Below the pieces are notes generated by a model. It was not told the origin of the DNA and searched no databases. It was given only the letters and a program-made list of their open reading frames with translations. A DNA stretch of 64,000 bases from Linepithema humile. Lineage: Eukaryota > Arthropoda > Insecta > Hymenoptera > Formicidae. The position numbers were made by a program, and so were the translations under genes. Every line of letters begins with the position of its first letter. Position 1 is the first letter of the stretch. Positions 49,279 through 62,045 of the stretch are shown piece after piece. The stretch is taken from contig NC_090128.1 of assembly GCF_040581485.1 (NCBI RefSeq), positions 8,308,001 to 8,372,000 on the forward strand, read 5' to 3'.

Positions 49279-51588
49279 CGAACCGGCGTATAATGTGTCG
49301 CCCGAAACAAAATGGCCGATTGATAGATGGATGCAGAGACAAGTGTATTATGAGATACGAACGAACGAAGTCGTTGTAATTGGAGAATTGATCATATAAT
49401 CTGTTGATGGAATGTGGACAGATGAAAACTAAGAATTCATGTGTGAATTTGCGAAATTCCTTTCTACAAGTTCCCATTGATTGCTCCGGCATCGATTCGA
49501 TTACCGAGCTCTCTCGAACGAGCGCTACACATCACGAGCGCGAATTATCCGCAAAAGTAGTGGAAATTGATATGACGGTGCGACGATACATCCCGCCATC
49601 AATACGTAGTCAATCTAATGTTCGGACGCGAATATCATCATCGCTGCGCTTGATGACAATAATCACCGCGCGAGCTCGCGCACTCGGCGTCAGGGGTGCT
49701 TTGAATTCGAAACGTTTAGATGTATGATCGCGCGTTGTATAGTAGAAGCGTCCAGTTCGCGATTTTTTAGCGCGCGCGTTATCTGACGCACGTGATTTAA
49801 GCGATACAAAACAATATATAAAAATATACGCAGAGTCCAAAGTCCTTATTGCAAAATTTGCAGGTGTGCTCTATATTTCTAAATTAAAAAAGAAATAAAA
49901 AGATTCTAATAAACATGGATGTCAAAATTATTCCTTTTTGAGGTACAACCATTTTTCTGGAACAAATTTATATTATATAATGTATGTTGTATGTCGCGTG
50001 AAAATAACAATTATGATACACGAATATCTGAACACAATGTGCGTAGTTCGAATGCGATAAAAATAGAACTTTGTATGTTAATCCTGACGAGTGTACATGT
50101 CGTCCGCGACCACCGCATCGGGATCTGCTTTATGAAAGCAATTCCACGCGCATAGCTGTTCAATCAAGATATCGGGGCCGATTTCGCTCGATGATTACAG
50201 TGCCTACCGTATTTTGTTACGCGCAACGTAATTGATTATCATCCGGCCATAAATGCGCCCCGTCCTGTTTTAATTGTCCCGATTGCCGCTCTCTGCGGGA
50301 ACAATTTTCATTTTTCACATTGCGTTGCGAACTAAAAATACAATCAGATAGAATGTCCCGAATTCATTATTGTTCCAATGGGACGTGTAAAACAACAATC
50401 GCGTATACCTTGAATAAGTTGCGACAAATTCAACTACTTAATGTTTATGTGTTATGTGTGTATTTAATGACGTCATAAATATTTTATTAATAAGTTTATT
50501 ACGGGATTACTTTATAATCAGATATAAAAATTCGCCGCGTGCTTATCAATGCGCGAGAACTAACGAATTTTAGCTCGCCATAATTTATTAATAATGCCGT
50601 GTTATTATTTCTGACAAAAGCTCCGGCACGAATTTAGATATCTGAAAATGCTGTCTGCAGCCGAATTTGCAAAATATCGTTTCTACACGTTTAAGCCTTC
50701 CATTGGAGCGAGCAATTTTTTTGCGCGTCGCGTTGGAATTAATCCGGATATTTTTTTTTGCGTCGGCTACGAAAACGGGGATGCGGAAAATCGACCGAGT
50801 TACGTGTTCGATGCCTCGGGCGGAGCCGTCCGATGCATCGAGCTGCGGCGGGCTTGATTTTTGTCAAGTGCAACGACTGCAAACGCGAACCCTCGGGCGT
50901 TGAATTCTGCCGCGGTATTGGGAGGCTGTAGCCATCGCGATGTGTCCTTCCGACTCTATTAATAGTGATTTTATTACAGTGGAAAAATTTAGCAAGCTGA
51001 TACATTTTTGCTCTCGCATATACCTATGTAATCAAAAGAATAAAAAGCTCTTTGTCGAAAAATGTACAATCGATATAGTGCGTTAAGTGAGATAATGAAA
51101 CCTCTGACTGAAACCTTTGAAAGAACAATGAGTTCGTTATAATACAGTTGTCAGATTTTTATCATTTATCGATGACCGAACGTACTAGCCGAACGTTTTT
51201 ACTGCACTTTAATAAGAATAAAATATTTATTTTATTATTAAAAAATTATTATACTTTATTGCAATTGATTAATTATTTCAATGTCGTCAGTTATGCAGTA
51301 TGTATGTATATTATTACGGTATTTATTGTATTATATAATCATTGATATATGAGTGTGTAAAAGAAAAGCAACAAAAGTATATAAAACAGCTGCAATATGA
51401 GCTTGTAATTGTACGTATTACAAAAGCCAAATTTTTTCAGGAAATTTTAATTCGTGATTATGCACAAAGTCAAAAATAAATGTAAAACTTCTTTTTAATT
51501 AATTTTTTTTGCGTCACTGTAGTTTGACGTAATCATTTTCAGTGTATTTTCAATGGAAATCAGTGGTAATCAGTGTCGCTGATATCAG
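49279..51588. other. Non-coding mosaic sequence, no gene recognised
   Basis: AT-rich stretches occupy about 49840-50050, 50400-50530 and 51010-51530. A 69-codon frame at 50648-50857 has a protein-like composition but no recognisable motif. Just before the candidate promoter, short CAGTG/TCAGTG motifs recur (51537-51588). Confidence 0.55.
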
Positions 51589-51623
51589 TATAAAGCGTAC
51601 AATGAGTGCTTCTTGTTTCAGTC
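51589..51623 (+). promoter_or_regulatory. TATA/Initiator core promoter candidate
   Basis: TATAAA occupies 51589-51594 and TCAGTC occupies 51618-51623, placing the Initiator A+1 at 51620 and the first TATA base at -31. Both motif sequence and spacing match the classic arthropod core promoter. The Initiator sits in a small dyad (TTCAGT...ACTGAA, 51617-51631). Sequence switches from AT-rich upstream to CpG-rich about 130 nt downstream. The first ATG (51732) opens only a 35-codon frame, so any product would be a spliced mRNA with a long 5' UTR, or a non-coding RNA. No DPE was seen. Confidence 0.4.
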
Positions 51624-53114
51624 GAACTGAACATTTGTTACAGTATCTCGTCGGTGTTTGAGATAAAAAAAGTCGATACGCTACGTTTACGCGTAAATTG
51701 TTCATTGATTTGGAAACAGTTTGAAATCTTTATGCGACACCGAGAGTGCACCGTCATCGCTATTACGGGCGAAAGCCCGCGAACGAGCCGCAGCTGTGCG
51801 GATCATCGACGGGCGGAACGGCGAGATGAGACGAGATAGAAACTCGATTGTACTCTCGCGCTGTGCGAGCCATCGCACTGCGCGAGTCGAGGTGCATCGA
51901 ACTGCAGTCGCACGTGAAAACCGTGTTGGCGTTCGGCAATGCGCGTCGATTAGCCCGCCGGCGTTGCAGCTTCGCTATAGAGAGAGGTTCAACCGAGAAA
52001 TACGTTTCGTACACAGAACGCACACACACGGGCGTGTAGACACGCAAACCGCACTTACGTGAACCGAACAAAACAAGAATGTTCTCGCATAACGGACGGG
52101 TGCTTTTTCTCGCAGATTATTTATGTCTAAACTTGCCAATGCGTTAGCGATGCATCTCTGTTTCCCGGATGCTGCAGTTTCTCGTAAGAGTTTGCAGTTA
52201 AAATCTTTCGAATCCCTTAAAATTTATCTAAAGTTCTTCCAACATTTATACACTTTTCCTTACTCGATGTCTCTCTCTCACGATTACGTTTTACTTTACA
52301 TGCAGCGTTTTGCAGGAAAAATTCGAATGGAAAGAAAAAACAGGAGCTCTTTCGATTTCTTGAAAAGCTTAACTTCACGCTTAAGTACGCTGATGTGTTT
52401 AATATCGCCGATGGTGATTGCAAAAGCCGTATCATATTTTCGCTCAAATTGATTTTGAATTTGTCAAATAATCCACGACCGAAGGGGCACGCGATACAGA
52501 TGGGACACACCGTGTACACTGGAGTGTCCATCGGCAAACACCGTGCGCATCGTATACGCGTACGCACACGGCCGCGCGACGGAACTGCAAGCAACTGCGT
52601 GCAAATAAATGCACAAACACCCACGCGCCGGCGTATACCGCCGTGCGTTATCTGCGCGCACGAACGGGAGGGCGCATTTACAATAGCCGTGCGCGTCGGA
52701 GGATGCGTTGTTTTTTTCCTCGTCATTCGGCAAATTTAACGCGGGACAGATTACGAGATTTGAGCGTTTCGCGATTGCGCGAAACAAACGGCGCAAGAGG
52801 GGCGGGGGAGGAAACACACGACTGTTTGTTTACGATAAACAGAAATATCGCCCCGAGTCCGGCGGCTGTAACGTGACGTATGCACGTGGCTTAAACTGTT
52901 TGTAATTGGAGTGACGAGTGTCGAAATTCCGGCTTCGGCCGGTGTCCGGAAATTTCCGACCTCGTGCAAATATAACGCGCGGCGAGATTTATCCGCGCGG
53001 CCGCGTTTGACATTTTTCAGCTAGGATTCTCACCACGGGCGAGAAGGGGTTGAAACGCGCCCTCCCCCCCGCATTTCTTTCAATGGGAGCGATTAACGAT
53101 GCTTTGTCAGTGCA
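51624..53114. other. CpG-rich sequence downstream of the promoter candidate
   Basis: The stretch from 51730 to 52070 is CpG-rich with short upstream-type frames. The stretch 52460-53080 is also CpG-rich, with overlapping frames on both strands (up to 169 codons on minus at 52217-52726). None has a recognisable domain. If the promoter is active, the first exon lies here, but I cannot define its splice donor. Confidence 0.4.
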
Positions 53115-53134
53115 CTGTTCAGTGCAGTGAACAG
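53115..53134. promoter_or_regulatory. Near-perfect 20-bp palindrome with TGAACA half-sites
   Basis: CTGTTCAGTGCAGTGAACAG is self-complementary except for one pair. Its arms contain inverted GTTCA/TGAAC half-sites of the kind bound by nuclear receptors, including ecdysone-type receptors, with a 6-bp spacer. Ecdysone receptor normally prefers a 1-bp spacer, so binding is speculative. A further CAGTGCACTG palindrome overlaps the left side (53109-53118). Confidence 0.3.
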
Positions 53135-55388
53135 ATTAACTCCTTTTTCTCTCGAAACTATAAAAAATGTTATTAGTATATAAACGTAACGAGGAATTAA
53201 AAAGCATTCTATTTTTTTATGGTTAATAACAAAATAAAATATTAAAAAAGATTAGCGTTTTGAGTGAATGAAAATTGCAATTTCTGCACATTGTAAAATT
53301 TTTAAAAACACACGTAGCATCGTGTCTGTAGTCGATCTTCAGACTTACAATCGATGCGCTTCCAACCGTACGTATATCGAACGTAGCGAAATAACGAGAT
53401 TAATTCGTCCAGCAACAAGAGGGCTGGCGGTGCTGGGCTGATCTCGATACGAGCGAAACGCCAATTCGAAGGCCGTCCGCAATTCCGCGAACTAGGACCG
53501 CTATTCGCGGGAGTTTTGTTCGTGGGAGCGACGGAGCGGTTAATCCGCCGGAAAAACTAATTACGGCGTCGCGCGTCCGTGTGTCGTTTATTACTTCCTA
53601 TCGCGCCCGATGACGCACGGTGTCGGTCGGCGTGAATCGTCGTCGCAATTTATCGAACGCACGGTTTCGCGCGCGTCGTGTAACTCCATTCTGGCGATTC
53701 GTTATTATTTTCTCTCGCCTCGTCGCCCGACAGCTTTCGGCACTAGCGATACTTGACGATTCCACGACCGAGTCGCACAACAAGCCAAATGCCTCATTCT
53801 CCGACTCTCTCTCTCTCGTTCTCTGTTTGTTTATTTCGGACAATTTACATATGGTGGAAATTAAATTTCGGGCTTTCCGCGAGTGTACCGAAGAGTTTGA
53901 TTCATTTACCTTGCTTGTTTACAGTCTTCTTCGTACAGTTTTCGTAGTTTTCTTCTAATCTCGTAAATATTTGATAGAAAAGAATATGTTATATAAGAAT
54001 AAACAGCTTTATAAAAAAACAATTTTTATTTGACGCATAAATATCTAGACACGATGCGGTTAAAATGACGATACACATCTCAAAAATCAATATTCCATAC
54101 TTTTGTCGAAGAAAATTGTTACCATTGCGCGACTAAAGTGGGAAATCATGTCACTTAATTTTATTTTACGAGTTCAAAGAGTTTCTCTAAAATCTTTTGT
54201 GTGCGTAAAACGTTTGTCGTCGAATTTTTCTGGCATGAAATTTCTGCACGCTTGCTTTTTACGATCGAAATTATGTAGAAGTGACTTTACAGAAAATCAG
54301 GATAGTAAATCAATTTCCCGGTTCAGATTATCTTACGGATGATGTATCTTGCAATTCTGATTGTTGATTGCGTTTTACATGCCGTCGATTTGCATTATTA
54401 ATCGCTTCTATATCTATCCAATTTATCAATAAATGTCATTTTTTATTTACGTTATAAACTATATATAATAATATATTGCGCTATAACTGAACACTATAAA
54501 CGCTTTTAATATCGCTTTTGCGATTCTGACTATCTCTCTGACTGCGAATCTATCATGCAACATTTCTTTTTATTTTCGTTTTTATTTCGATCATTATGCG
54601 ACTATCTATTTCATAGCCACGATTTTCACGAGCTTGTCTTCTTTTTCTGCCGGTGAAAACGCCATCTTTATGAGCCTACACATGTATTTTTACAACTGTA
54701 TCCAGTTGTGTCTAGCAGGGAAAGAATAAATCTGGTATGTGAAACGCGCATAAATCCACGGTTTAGAACAAAGAGTCTTGCAAGCTCTGTTTGCGTGGAG
54801 TCTGTTAGGAAAACTTGACGCTTGAATGCGAATGACGGCCGCCGGGCGCTTTTTTATCTTTTCGTCTTTTCGTGTTTCACCGTGTCCATCTCTCTCCTTT
54901 TATTCGCTACGAGGTGTCGCAAAATATACGACTCCATGGCGTTAAGATAGACTTAAAATTAGTTGCGAGGAATAAGGCAATGTTAATTATTTAGATATGT
55001 TGAAAGCTTTCTTTGCCAAAAATCTGCAATATTAAATATTTCTACCACTTTTAATTGAAGTGAGTAAATTTATATCATTAAATCATACAAAGGAAAGAAA
55101 CTTTATTAACTAAATATTAATAAAGCAATGCTTAAATTAAAGGAAAATTAGCGAGCCCTTCCAGAATCTCATTCAAGAGATTGAATTAGCGGGAAATGAT
55201 TTCGGACATCCTTCACGAGCTACGTCCTAATGTCCTACGGCTGTTACTTCTTCCTGCAACCCTCGCGCGTCTAACGGCGCGAAACGGCGATTTCTAAGCA
55301 AAGCTCTCTGCGAACACACGGGAGGAGCTTTTCCAGTGTTCTCGCCATTTTTTTTCCTTCTCCGTCTGTTCCTCGGAAGGCACAAATA
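53135..55388. other. Non-coding mosaic sequence, no gene recognised
   Basis: AT-rich islands occupy about 53150-53330, 54000-54500 and 54960-55160, with a CpG-rich stretch at 53340-53760. Frames of up to 112 codons are unrecognisable. Confidence 0.6.
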
Positions 55389-55390
55389 AA

Positions 55391-55410
55391 CACACACACA
55401 CACATACACA
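55391..55410. repeat. (CA)n microsatellite, short
   Basis: Seven CA units are followed by TACACA. Confidence 0.9.
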
Positions 55411-57815
55411 TGGGAATAGAGACGCGAGTAGTTCCGAGGGGGATGACGACTGGTGGATTTAAGTACCACCCAGTCGTTTCCTTGACAATGGGGTGTTTAG
55501 TGTCCCCCAGCGAGATTCGTCTTCTATCCGGGTTTCCAAATTGGATTCCCATTTCTCCAAATCGAGGAGAGAGCTCTCTGAATCGAAAGATCCGGAGCGC
55601 CTCCGCCGACACTTGTGTGTTCTTTTTTTCCTTTGTACTCTTCATCCCTTCAACATTGCCCCGTTCCATTCTGATTCTTACTATAACCCCATTCATCCTA
55701 ATACGTTATTAAGTAGCATTACGGCTACTTCTTACGATTCAATCAATATCCGCATTCTTTGTAGTCTATTTTATACCCGATCTGTTATTCTCTTTCCAAA
55801 TCTCCCGTCGAATTTGTGTCATATTAATGAAAAAGAAATTGATCATTTTATTTTCTAACTCGTAGATGATTATGTGAAATGAACATAATAATCAAAATGA
55901 AATAATTAATGCTCTTGACGATATAATTGCTCGTGCCATTTGAATACCATAGTTATGATTCCTGACGTTCCCTTCGTCTATATCTTTGAAATTGATCGCA
56001 AACAATAACAGCGCGAATAATAATTTATTTGTCCGCCTATCAATCGCAAACAATAATTTATTTGTTTACCTATTTTCACGTTTGCGCGTCCAATTTATAT
56101 TACAGTATGTCGCAACATGAAGAACAAGTATACATCATCAGACATTAATTATCCCTGTTTGTGCACTGTCCACCGAATAGTCTCGTCAAGCCGGTCTCCC
56201 GTGACGTAAATGCACCCTAACTCGTCAGCTCTTCCTCCTGCTCGCGGATGGAATTCCGCCCCTCACGATGTCCAGGAAGACACGGAGAGACAGACCGGAG
56301 AGTTCTGATTCCCCAATTTGCAAGCGGGGGATGCTCGAGGCACCGCTGCCGAGTTGCCGCCGCAGCGCGCCGGGATTCCACGGTTAATTTAGGTGTTGCG
56401 CTTCCTAGGGGAGTCGTCGACTATCATGCGCCACGTTCTTCCAACCCCCGGGCCCGCGGCGCCCGGTCTGCTCAATGTCGGAGGATGACACCGCCGCGGC
56501 TAGCTTCAGCACTCTTTCTCGAGGCTTTCGTCGCGGCTCGCGAAAAGTATCTTATTCAATCCGCAATTTTTACACTTACACTCAGTCGCTTTTTTTTTTA
56601 TTTCCATGAAACGCGAGGGAAAGAGATTGTTGGAATAAAAACTTGGTTTATGCTTTACTCTCCTGCGGAAATCTCATACATGCTTTTGCAATCTCTTTTA
56701 TGCTTTCTTTCGTCTCTTCTTCCTTACCTTTGCTGCTACAACAGCAAAGAAATTTCATGCCAATTAAAAATAAAACAACATGTCTTAAATTTTTTTTAGA
56801 AATATTCCACTCGACATAAATTCAAAATGTCAGGCTGCGGGTGGAAAACCTTGTTAGTGCGAAAACAAGGTTAAGCTCTTTAGGATTAATTCTTTTGTTC
56901 CATTTCCTCAAGAAGTATGTAGAGTTCGTGGCTGGATAAAATTACGCGACGAAAGCTGGCTTACCGCAGAATTAAAGGAAAAAAATAATCCGTAAAATAA
57001 TTTTCTTTTAAACGGAAAGTTTTTAATAATGTTTTAGAAAAACATAAATAAATGGAATGATAAATGAGAAAAATACCGCTTTCGCGGTTTTTTTGCTTGT
57101 ATCTGTGCGGAGCATTGATAATTTAGAGGAGAGAGCTTTTCATCATCTCGGTATCTCTAACGGCGCGTCGTTTTGATTATGCCTCGAAACGTTATCTCTT
57201 CGCTTCGTGCATTATCTCGAATGACACAAATGAGACGCGGGGCATTGTTTGCGCGGCGCGCGTTATTCAACAAGATGCAGCTGAAATGCAACATTATCCG
57301 TATACAAACCTGCCAATAGGTTACCCGAAACTCGATGGAATATCTAATAACGCGAAATAATCTAATTGGAATAATGGACTGTTGCTGTCTTCACGTCGAT
57401 GTAACTAATAACAACATCAATCTCAAAGCGTACGGCATTGTAAAACTGAGTTTTGACTTTTAAAAAATGTCACCTCTCGTTACAACATGTCTTGTTTAAA
57501 TAAATCATTCATCATAAATTTTCGATCACGAAAAGACAGAAATATATGAAATAGGCTAAATATTTAAAATTGCAATATCCTTTTCAAGCAGATTATCACG
57601 TCGTTCGATAAAGAATGTGTGACTCGATAAAACGCGGTTATTCTTTGTTGAGATTTTTTCTTTTTGCGTGATTTATTTGCTCCGACACAGTGAATCATAC
57701 GATTTTCAGGACGACAGGCGGGTAATGGGGCGAGGGCGCTGCGATGTGTTCGCGTAATGACGGTGATCGATCCCCGGTCGGGACCAGGATCTTCCTTGTT
57801 GACTCCTTAAGAGTC
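55411..57815. other. Non-coding mosaic sequence, no gene recognised
   Basis: The stretch includes a local duplication at 55992-56073. A 183-codon plus-strand frame (56248-56799) starts in CpG-rich and ends in AT-rich sequence with no domain. Two overlapping frames at 55271-55858 are likewise unrecognisable. AT-rich islands occupy about 56560-56800, 56990-57090 and 57480-57700. Confidence 0.55.
55992..56073. repeat. Local tandem duplication, two unequal copies
   Basis: The unit ATCGCAAACAATAATTTATTTG plus a CCTAT end occurs twice: 56042-56073 compact, and 55995-56040 with about 15 extra bases (roughly CAGCGCGAATAATAA) in the middle. This suggests a short tandem duplication followed by an indel. 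Confidence 0.75.
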
Positions 57816-57850
57816 TATAAATACCGAGTCGAGTATCTTAAATGCAATCT
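57816..57850 (+). promoter_or_regulatory. TATAAATA box with CA-type start at -30
   Basis: TATAAATA at 57816-57823 is a near-ideal TATA box. CAATCT at 57845-57850 places a CA-type start A at 57846, 30 bases from the first TATA base. The Initiator is only a loose match (no TCAGT). Sequence downstream is CpG-rich, but its 87-codon frame (57842-58105) is not recognisable and overlaps the proposed start. Confidence 0.22.
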
Positions 57851-60800
57851 TCCTTGCGGAGCCTTTACCCTCGCCGAGCTTTCGCGCAGCTTTCAGAGAA
57901 CGTGGCGAACTCCCCGCAGGCTCCGGTCGTGTTCGCCCTTAAGTGGCACGAGAGAAACCTCGCTCGTCCTGCGGGGTTCACCCCGGAGATCCTTATGAGC
58001 GATTCGTGTCGTCGAGATGGGGCTGCCATTCTTCGGCGATCTTCCCGCCATGCCGGTGACGTTACTTCGTTCTCATTCGATCAGCCAGAAGATGCTCGAC
58101 AATAACGAGGATCCCTTTACGGCGTTCCCGTCGAGTTACGATCAAGTTTCTCGCTTTCAAAGGAGGAGTTGCGTCCCCCTTCGTCGCTCGCGCTAACGCG
58201 ATGAAATGAATAAAGTGCTGCGTCGCGAGCGGTATCGCGCCTCGAGTATCGTCGACGACGTATCGTATTAAATGTTAATTGATAGTTCGACGTGTCGGCA
58301 ACAAATCTTATCGAGCTGCATTACTGATACAAAGGCACGAAGGGTAGATAGGAAAAAAAAGTTTATCTTCTCACTCTCAGCGTATCAAAGAGACATATAA
58401 AGTATTACATTTCCTTTGTCGCAGTTTAATTAAAACGAATTAATTTTGATTGAATTGATTACTTGGAAAATTGTATAACTTGTATAATTACTATGATATT
58501 TAATGTTAAATATTGAAATTGTTATATGCACACACATCGACAAAAAATATGAAAAATGTCAATATATTTATTTTTATTTTCATTTATATTAATTTCTGTA
58601 TTTAAAACTTATATATTATATAAAAAATTATGATAAAAAAATTCTAAGAGATTCTACCATCGAGAGAAAATGCAAAACTTGTAAATGCTTCCCGCACACT
58701 TGCATTGTATGGTCGCATTGTGCGCGCGTTTCTGCGAGGCTGCCTAATGACTCGAGACTGTCACGACGGTATAAGCGACGACGACACAACGACTATGCGT
58801 TCGCCAACCGTGCCGACCGCCATGCCAGCCAGTCTCCTCTCCGTTGATGCGTCTCGAACCTTAACGCGGTCGCATAATTGCGGGCTCGTGTTTTCGGCGG
58901 CCACACACGCCGGATGCCACCACCGTGTATTTCTCGCCCTGCACGTCACTGCCGTCGACGTGAACCGCGAAATTCCTCAGTTGCTCATTGTTGTCCCGAA
59001 ATTATTTTCCGAGAATCATTCGCACATTACAGCCGCATAAATCATACGTCATTAAAGAATTTCACTGATAATCTGCGCGTTTTTATTAGTTCAAAATGTC
59101 GAAAAATTGTATCTCACTTTTCGCTTTAATTGTAAAATCAGGGTTATTTTAAAAAGTAACTCGTAATTCATCAAATTAAATATTACTGATATTTTAAATG
59201 TTTATTAAAGTTAAAATAAAACTATATATAGTACAGTCTAATTTTTTTTTTATCGAAGTGTGAGTCGGTAAATTTTCGTGAAGAGTCGACGCTTAATCCA
59301 AATATAACTACATAATTTTATACAGCGCTGTAATTTTTTACAATGGAATATATTTTGCATAAAGAATAATGAAAAATAGATCAACGCAGATGAAAATTGA
59401 ATTTTATTTCTTTTTGCATGACGTGCTTGGAATGCGGCGACTCTGCCAAGCAAAAAGAATGATCATTAGCGACTGAGGAGTCATCGCTTCGAATTAGTCA
59501 CCCGATTATAGTCTACGCTTCGTGAACACAGATTAGTCATTGCGGTTTATTTTACATCCTTTGGAATGCCGTTGTCCCTCGGACACGACACTCGGCATTC
59601 TCTTCCCGACGATGTCAAAATTATCCTTTCATACCGCCCATGAAGCGACATTCATGTCACGTCTTGTTGCATCGCGACGCAATGCATGTTTCCCCCGAAT
59701 TCGCATTAAAACTCTATTTATATCTTATTATTAGCTATATTTAAATCTTGAATACCGTTGTTACGCGATCTCGAATTATCGCAATCAACTTCAATAATGA
59801 CACTGCCGTTTTGCTGATTATAGAAAAAAAATACAGAAATATTATTTTATTTTAAAGATAAATAATTAGGAAAATAAATTTCCAGTATTGCCATAATTTT
59901 ATCAGTTGACGAAAGATAGCGAAATCATGTTGATAACTCGATGCAAAAAAAAGAAAAATAATTTTTTGTTATCTCGTATGTTAAATTGAAAACGATGCAA
60001 CGCGTGTCGGTGCAACAATGTATCCGTAATGGTACGTGACAATGCAATGAACTTCGTCACAAATGCGGCACATTTGCATTGATCGAGCGCATAGAAGATA
60101 AACGCGTCGTCCGGAATCACTCGCTCGTCGACGCCTACGGCCGACGGCGATGGGAACCGGGAACCCTCGTGCCTCGCAAATCTTTCATTTCCGGCTCAAA
60201 ACGGCACTCGCAAGCGGTTAAGTGATACTGAAGAGGCGCGCGACTCTAACTCGAGGATGAGCGAAATTATATTGTGATTTCTGCAACATTGTCACATGCC
60301 TGACAATTTGTGAGCATTTATACTACGAACTAAGCTTTACATCGTATAACAATACACTTAATAGCAAAATTAAAGAGTCACTAAATTTCTACTGAGAAAG
60401 TGTCGATCTTTGAACTGTTATAACTGCGAAAAAAAATCGTACAATAATTTTCCTAGGCTCGTTTTAAAGAACGAAGCTTCTACTTTTACTTCCATGAGTT
60501 TTTCTCAATGATGCTTTTGCACTAGGAAGTGAAGTGGATAATTCAAGGATGTAACGTTCAAAAATTTTGCAAATTTAAACTCCACGGAGTTGCAAAAATT
60601 TTTTTCGTGACTGAAATGCGCATAAATTTGAAGATTAAAGCTTGTCCGTTAAATTAAGCTATTAAAAATTGATCTGCGATTTTTTTTCCGTCGTTTTATT
60701 GCATGTTTTATGAAAGCATGCATTTTAGACAATTTTTCTCAAAAGATTTTCAATATTATAATATCAGATATATTGAATAATCATATTTGTATATTACATA

Positions 60801-60900
60801 TTGTACATAAATTATTCAGTAGATAAAAAGAACATTCTTCTATGTATTCAAAGTGTAAAAACGCAATTATTTCTGCTTTGTTCACTTTAATCATCGTTAT
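57851..60900. other. Non-coding mosaic sequence, no gene recognised
   Basis: The first 400 bases and 58690-59040 are CpG-rich. AT-rich islands occupy about 58340-58690, 59040-59420, 59720-59980 and 60280-60860. No frame beyond about 110 codons and no RNA gene was recognised. Confidence 0.6.
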
Positions 60901-60901
60901 T

Positions 60902-60952
60902 TTATCGCTTTATCGCTTATCAGCTTATCACTTTAATCATTATCATCTTATC
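60902..60952. promoter_or_regulatory. Cluster of GATA-factor motifs
   Basis: TTATC (GATAA on the minus strand) occurs six times in 51 bases, starting at 60902, 60910, 60917, 60925, 60940 and 60948. Three of these extend to CTTATC (GATAAG), the preferred GATA-factor site. The first four are spaced 7-8 bases apart, so part of the density reflects a degenerate short tandem repeat. Confidence 0.35.
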
Positions 60953-61829
60953 GCACATGTCTCAGTTTTATCCTCAATTCCCGTTCACATCGTAATCCTC
61001 AATTACCTTTCAAGAGGAGATAATCTCAAGATAGCACGGGTGCTCGCGAATAAATGAAAGCATGAACTAAAAGATAACGAGGACACGAAAAGGATCCCTT
61101 AAGAATTTCAATAATTACGAATTTCATTCGGATAACGTTTCCGGTTCGTATCCGCGCTTTTTCGGCCTTCCCGAGAATTCGCCGCGGAAAATTTATACGT
61201 GATTACGTTTCGCGCTCGCGAAACGGAGGCCGCGTATTGCCGCACGGCGGTTTCGCCAAGCGGCGTTCCATATAGAATACGAACTGGGTGGGACGAGGGG
61301 TTGGATGCACCGGAAGCTGCGTTGTATACGATACTTTACGTCACCGTGAAGCAACCCGCGTCTTCGCCGCCGCGCTCCCGTAAGAGACTTTAATATCCTG
61401 TCCTTTGATACCTTCAAAACTCGTTGCGTTCAGACTCGAGATATCTGTACATACGATCCAATTCTGCCTGAATAAAACGGCTGAAAAGAACGAAGGGTAG
61501 CTAACTAGATGCAGTTACATGTCAGTTTCTCCCGGGTACGGCTTCCTCTGTAAGATGTTCCGGAATCACTGTGCTCTTCGAAGGCAAATCGTTGACGATG
61601 AAAATCATGTCTCCCATTTTTGACAGACACATTAATTGAATTTCGTAAGGTATTGGATTAATAAGAAAGTGTAATTTTATTTTCAAAATTAGAATTGAAG
61701 TTAGGATTTAGGCATTATTATTTCTTAGGAATGTATTAATAATTATTGTTAATGTAGGATTTCATATCTGAAGATTGCGCTATTTGGTAAAACTCAACGA
61801 TGTAGAACTAAATTTTTCAAAGAGAAATA
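60953..61829. other. Non-coding sequence, no gene recognised
   Basis: A CpG-rich stretch (61130-61390) is flanked by AT-rich sequence. Overlapping 64- and 74-codon frames on opposite strands are unrecognisable. Confidence 0.55.
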
Positions 61830-62045
61830 TTTAAAATATAAAATTTCAGTACATCGTAGTGAAGAAAATGTAAATTCTAAAATGCCAGGTCTACTAATTT
61901 TTATAGTATAAGATTCCAGTGTCTAATATAATGAATGAAACGTACATTAATGTTAAAATCTACAATTTATTCATTTTTAGAATTTTATATCACTTGGTAG
62001 ACCTAGAACTTTACTGCGATCAATTAAAATTTTATATTTTAGAAT
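61830..62045. repeat. Diverged foldback (inverted repeat), about 216 bp
   Basis: The left arm (61830-61915) and right arm (about 61970-62045) are related in inverted orientation through three ordered blocks. TAAAATATAAAATTT (61832-61846) is perfect against 62027-62041. ATCGTAGTGAAG (61853-61864) matches 62009-62020 with two differences. AGGTCTAC (61888-61895) is perfect against 61997-62004. The left arm carries about 20 extra bases between the last two blocks. A third, forward copy of the middle block (ATCGCAGTAATAAAG) lies just outside near 62084. This looks like an old MITE or foldback insertion, but ends and target duplication are not clear. Confidence 0.5.

Noticed and set aside
56248..56799. 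183-codon plus-strand open frame
   Set aside because: Composition shifts from Arg-rich to Phe/Leu-rich exactly as the DNA shifts from CpG-rich to AT-rich, as expected of non-coding sequence.
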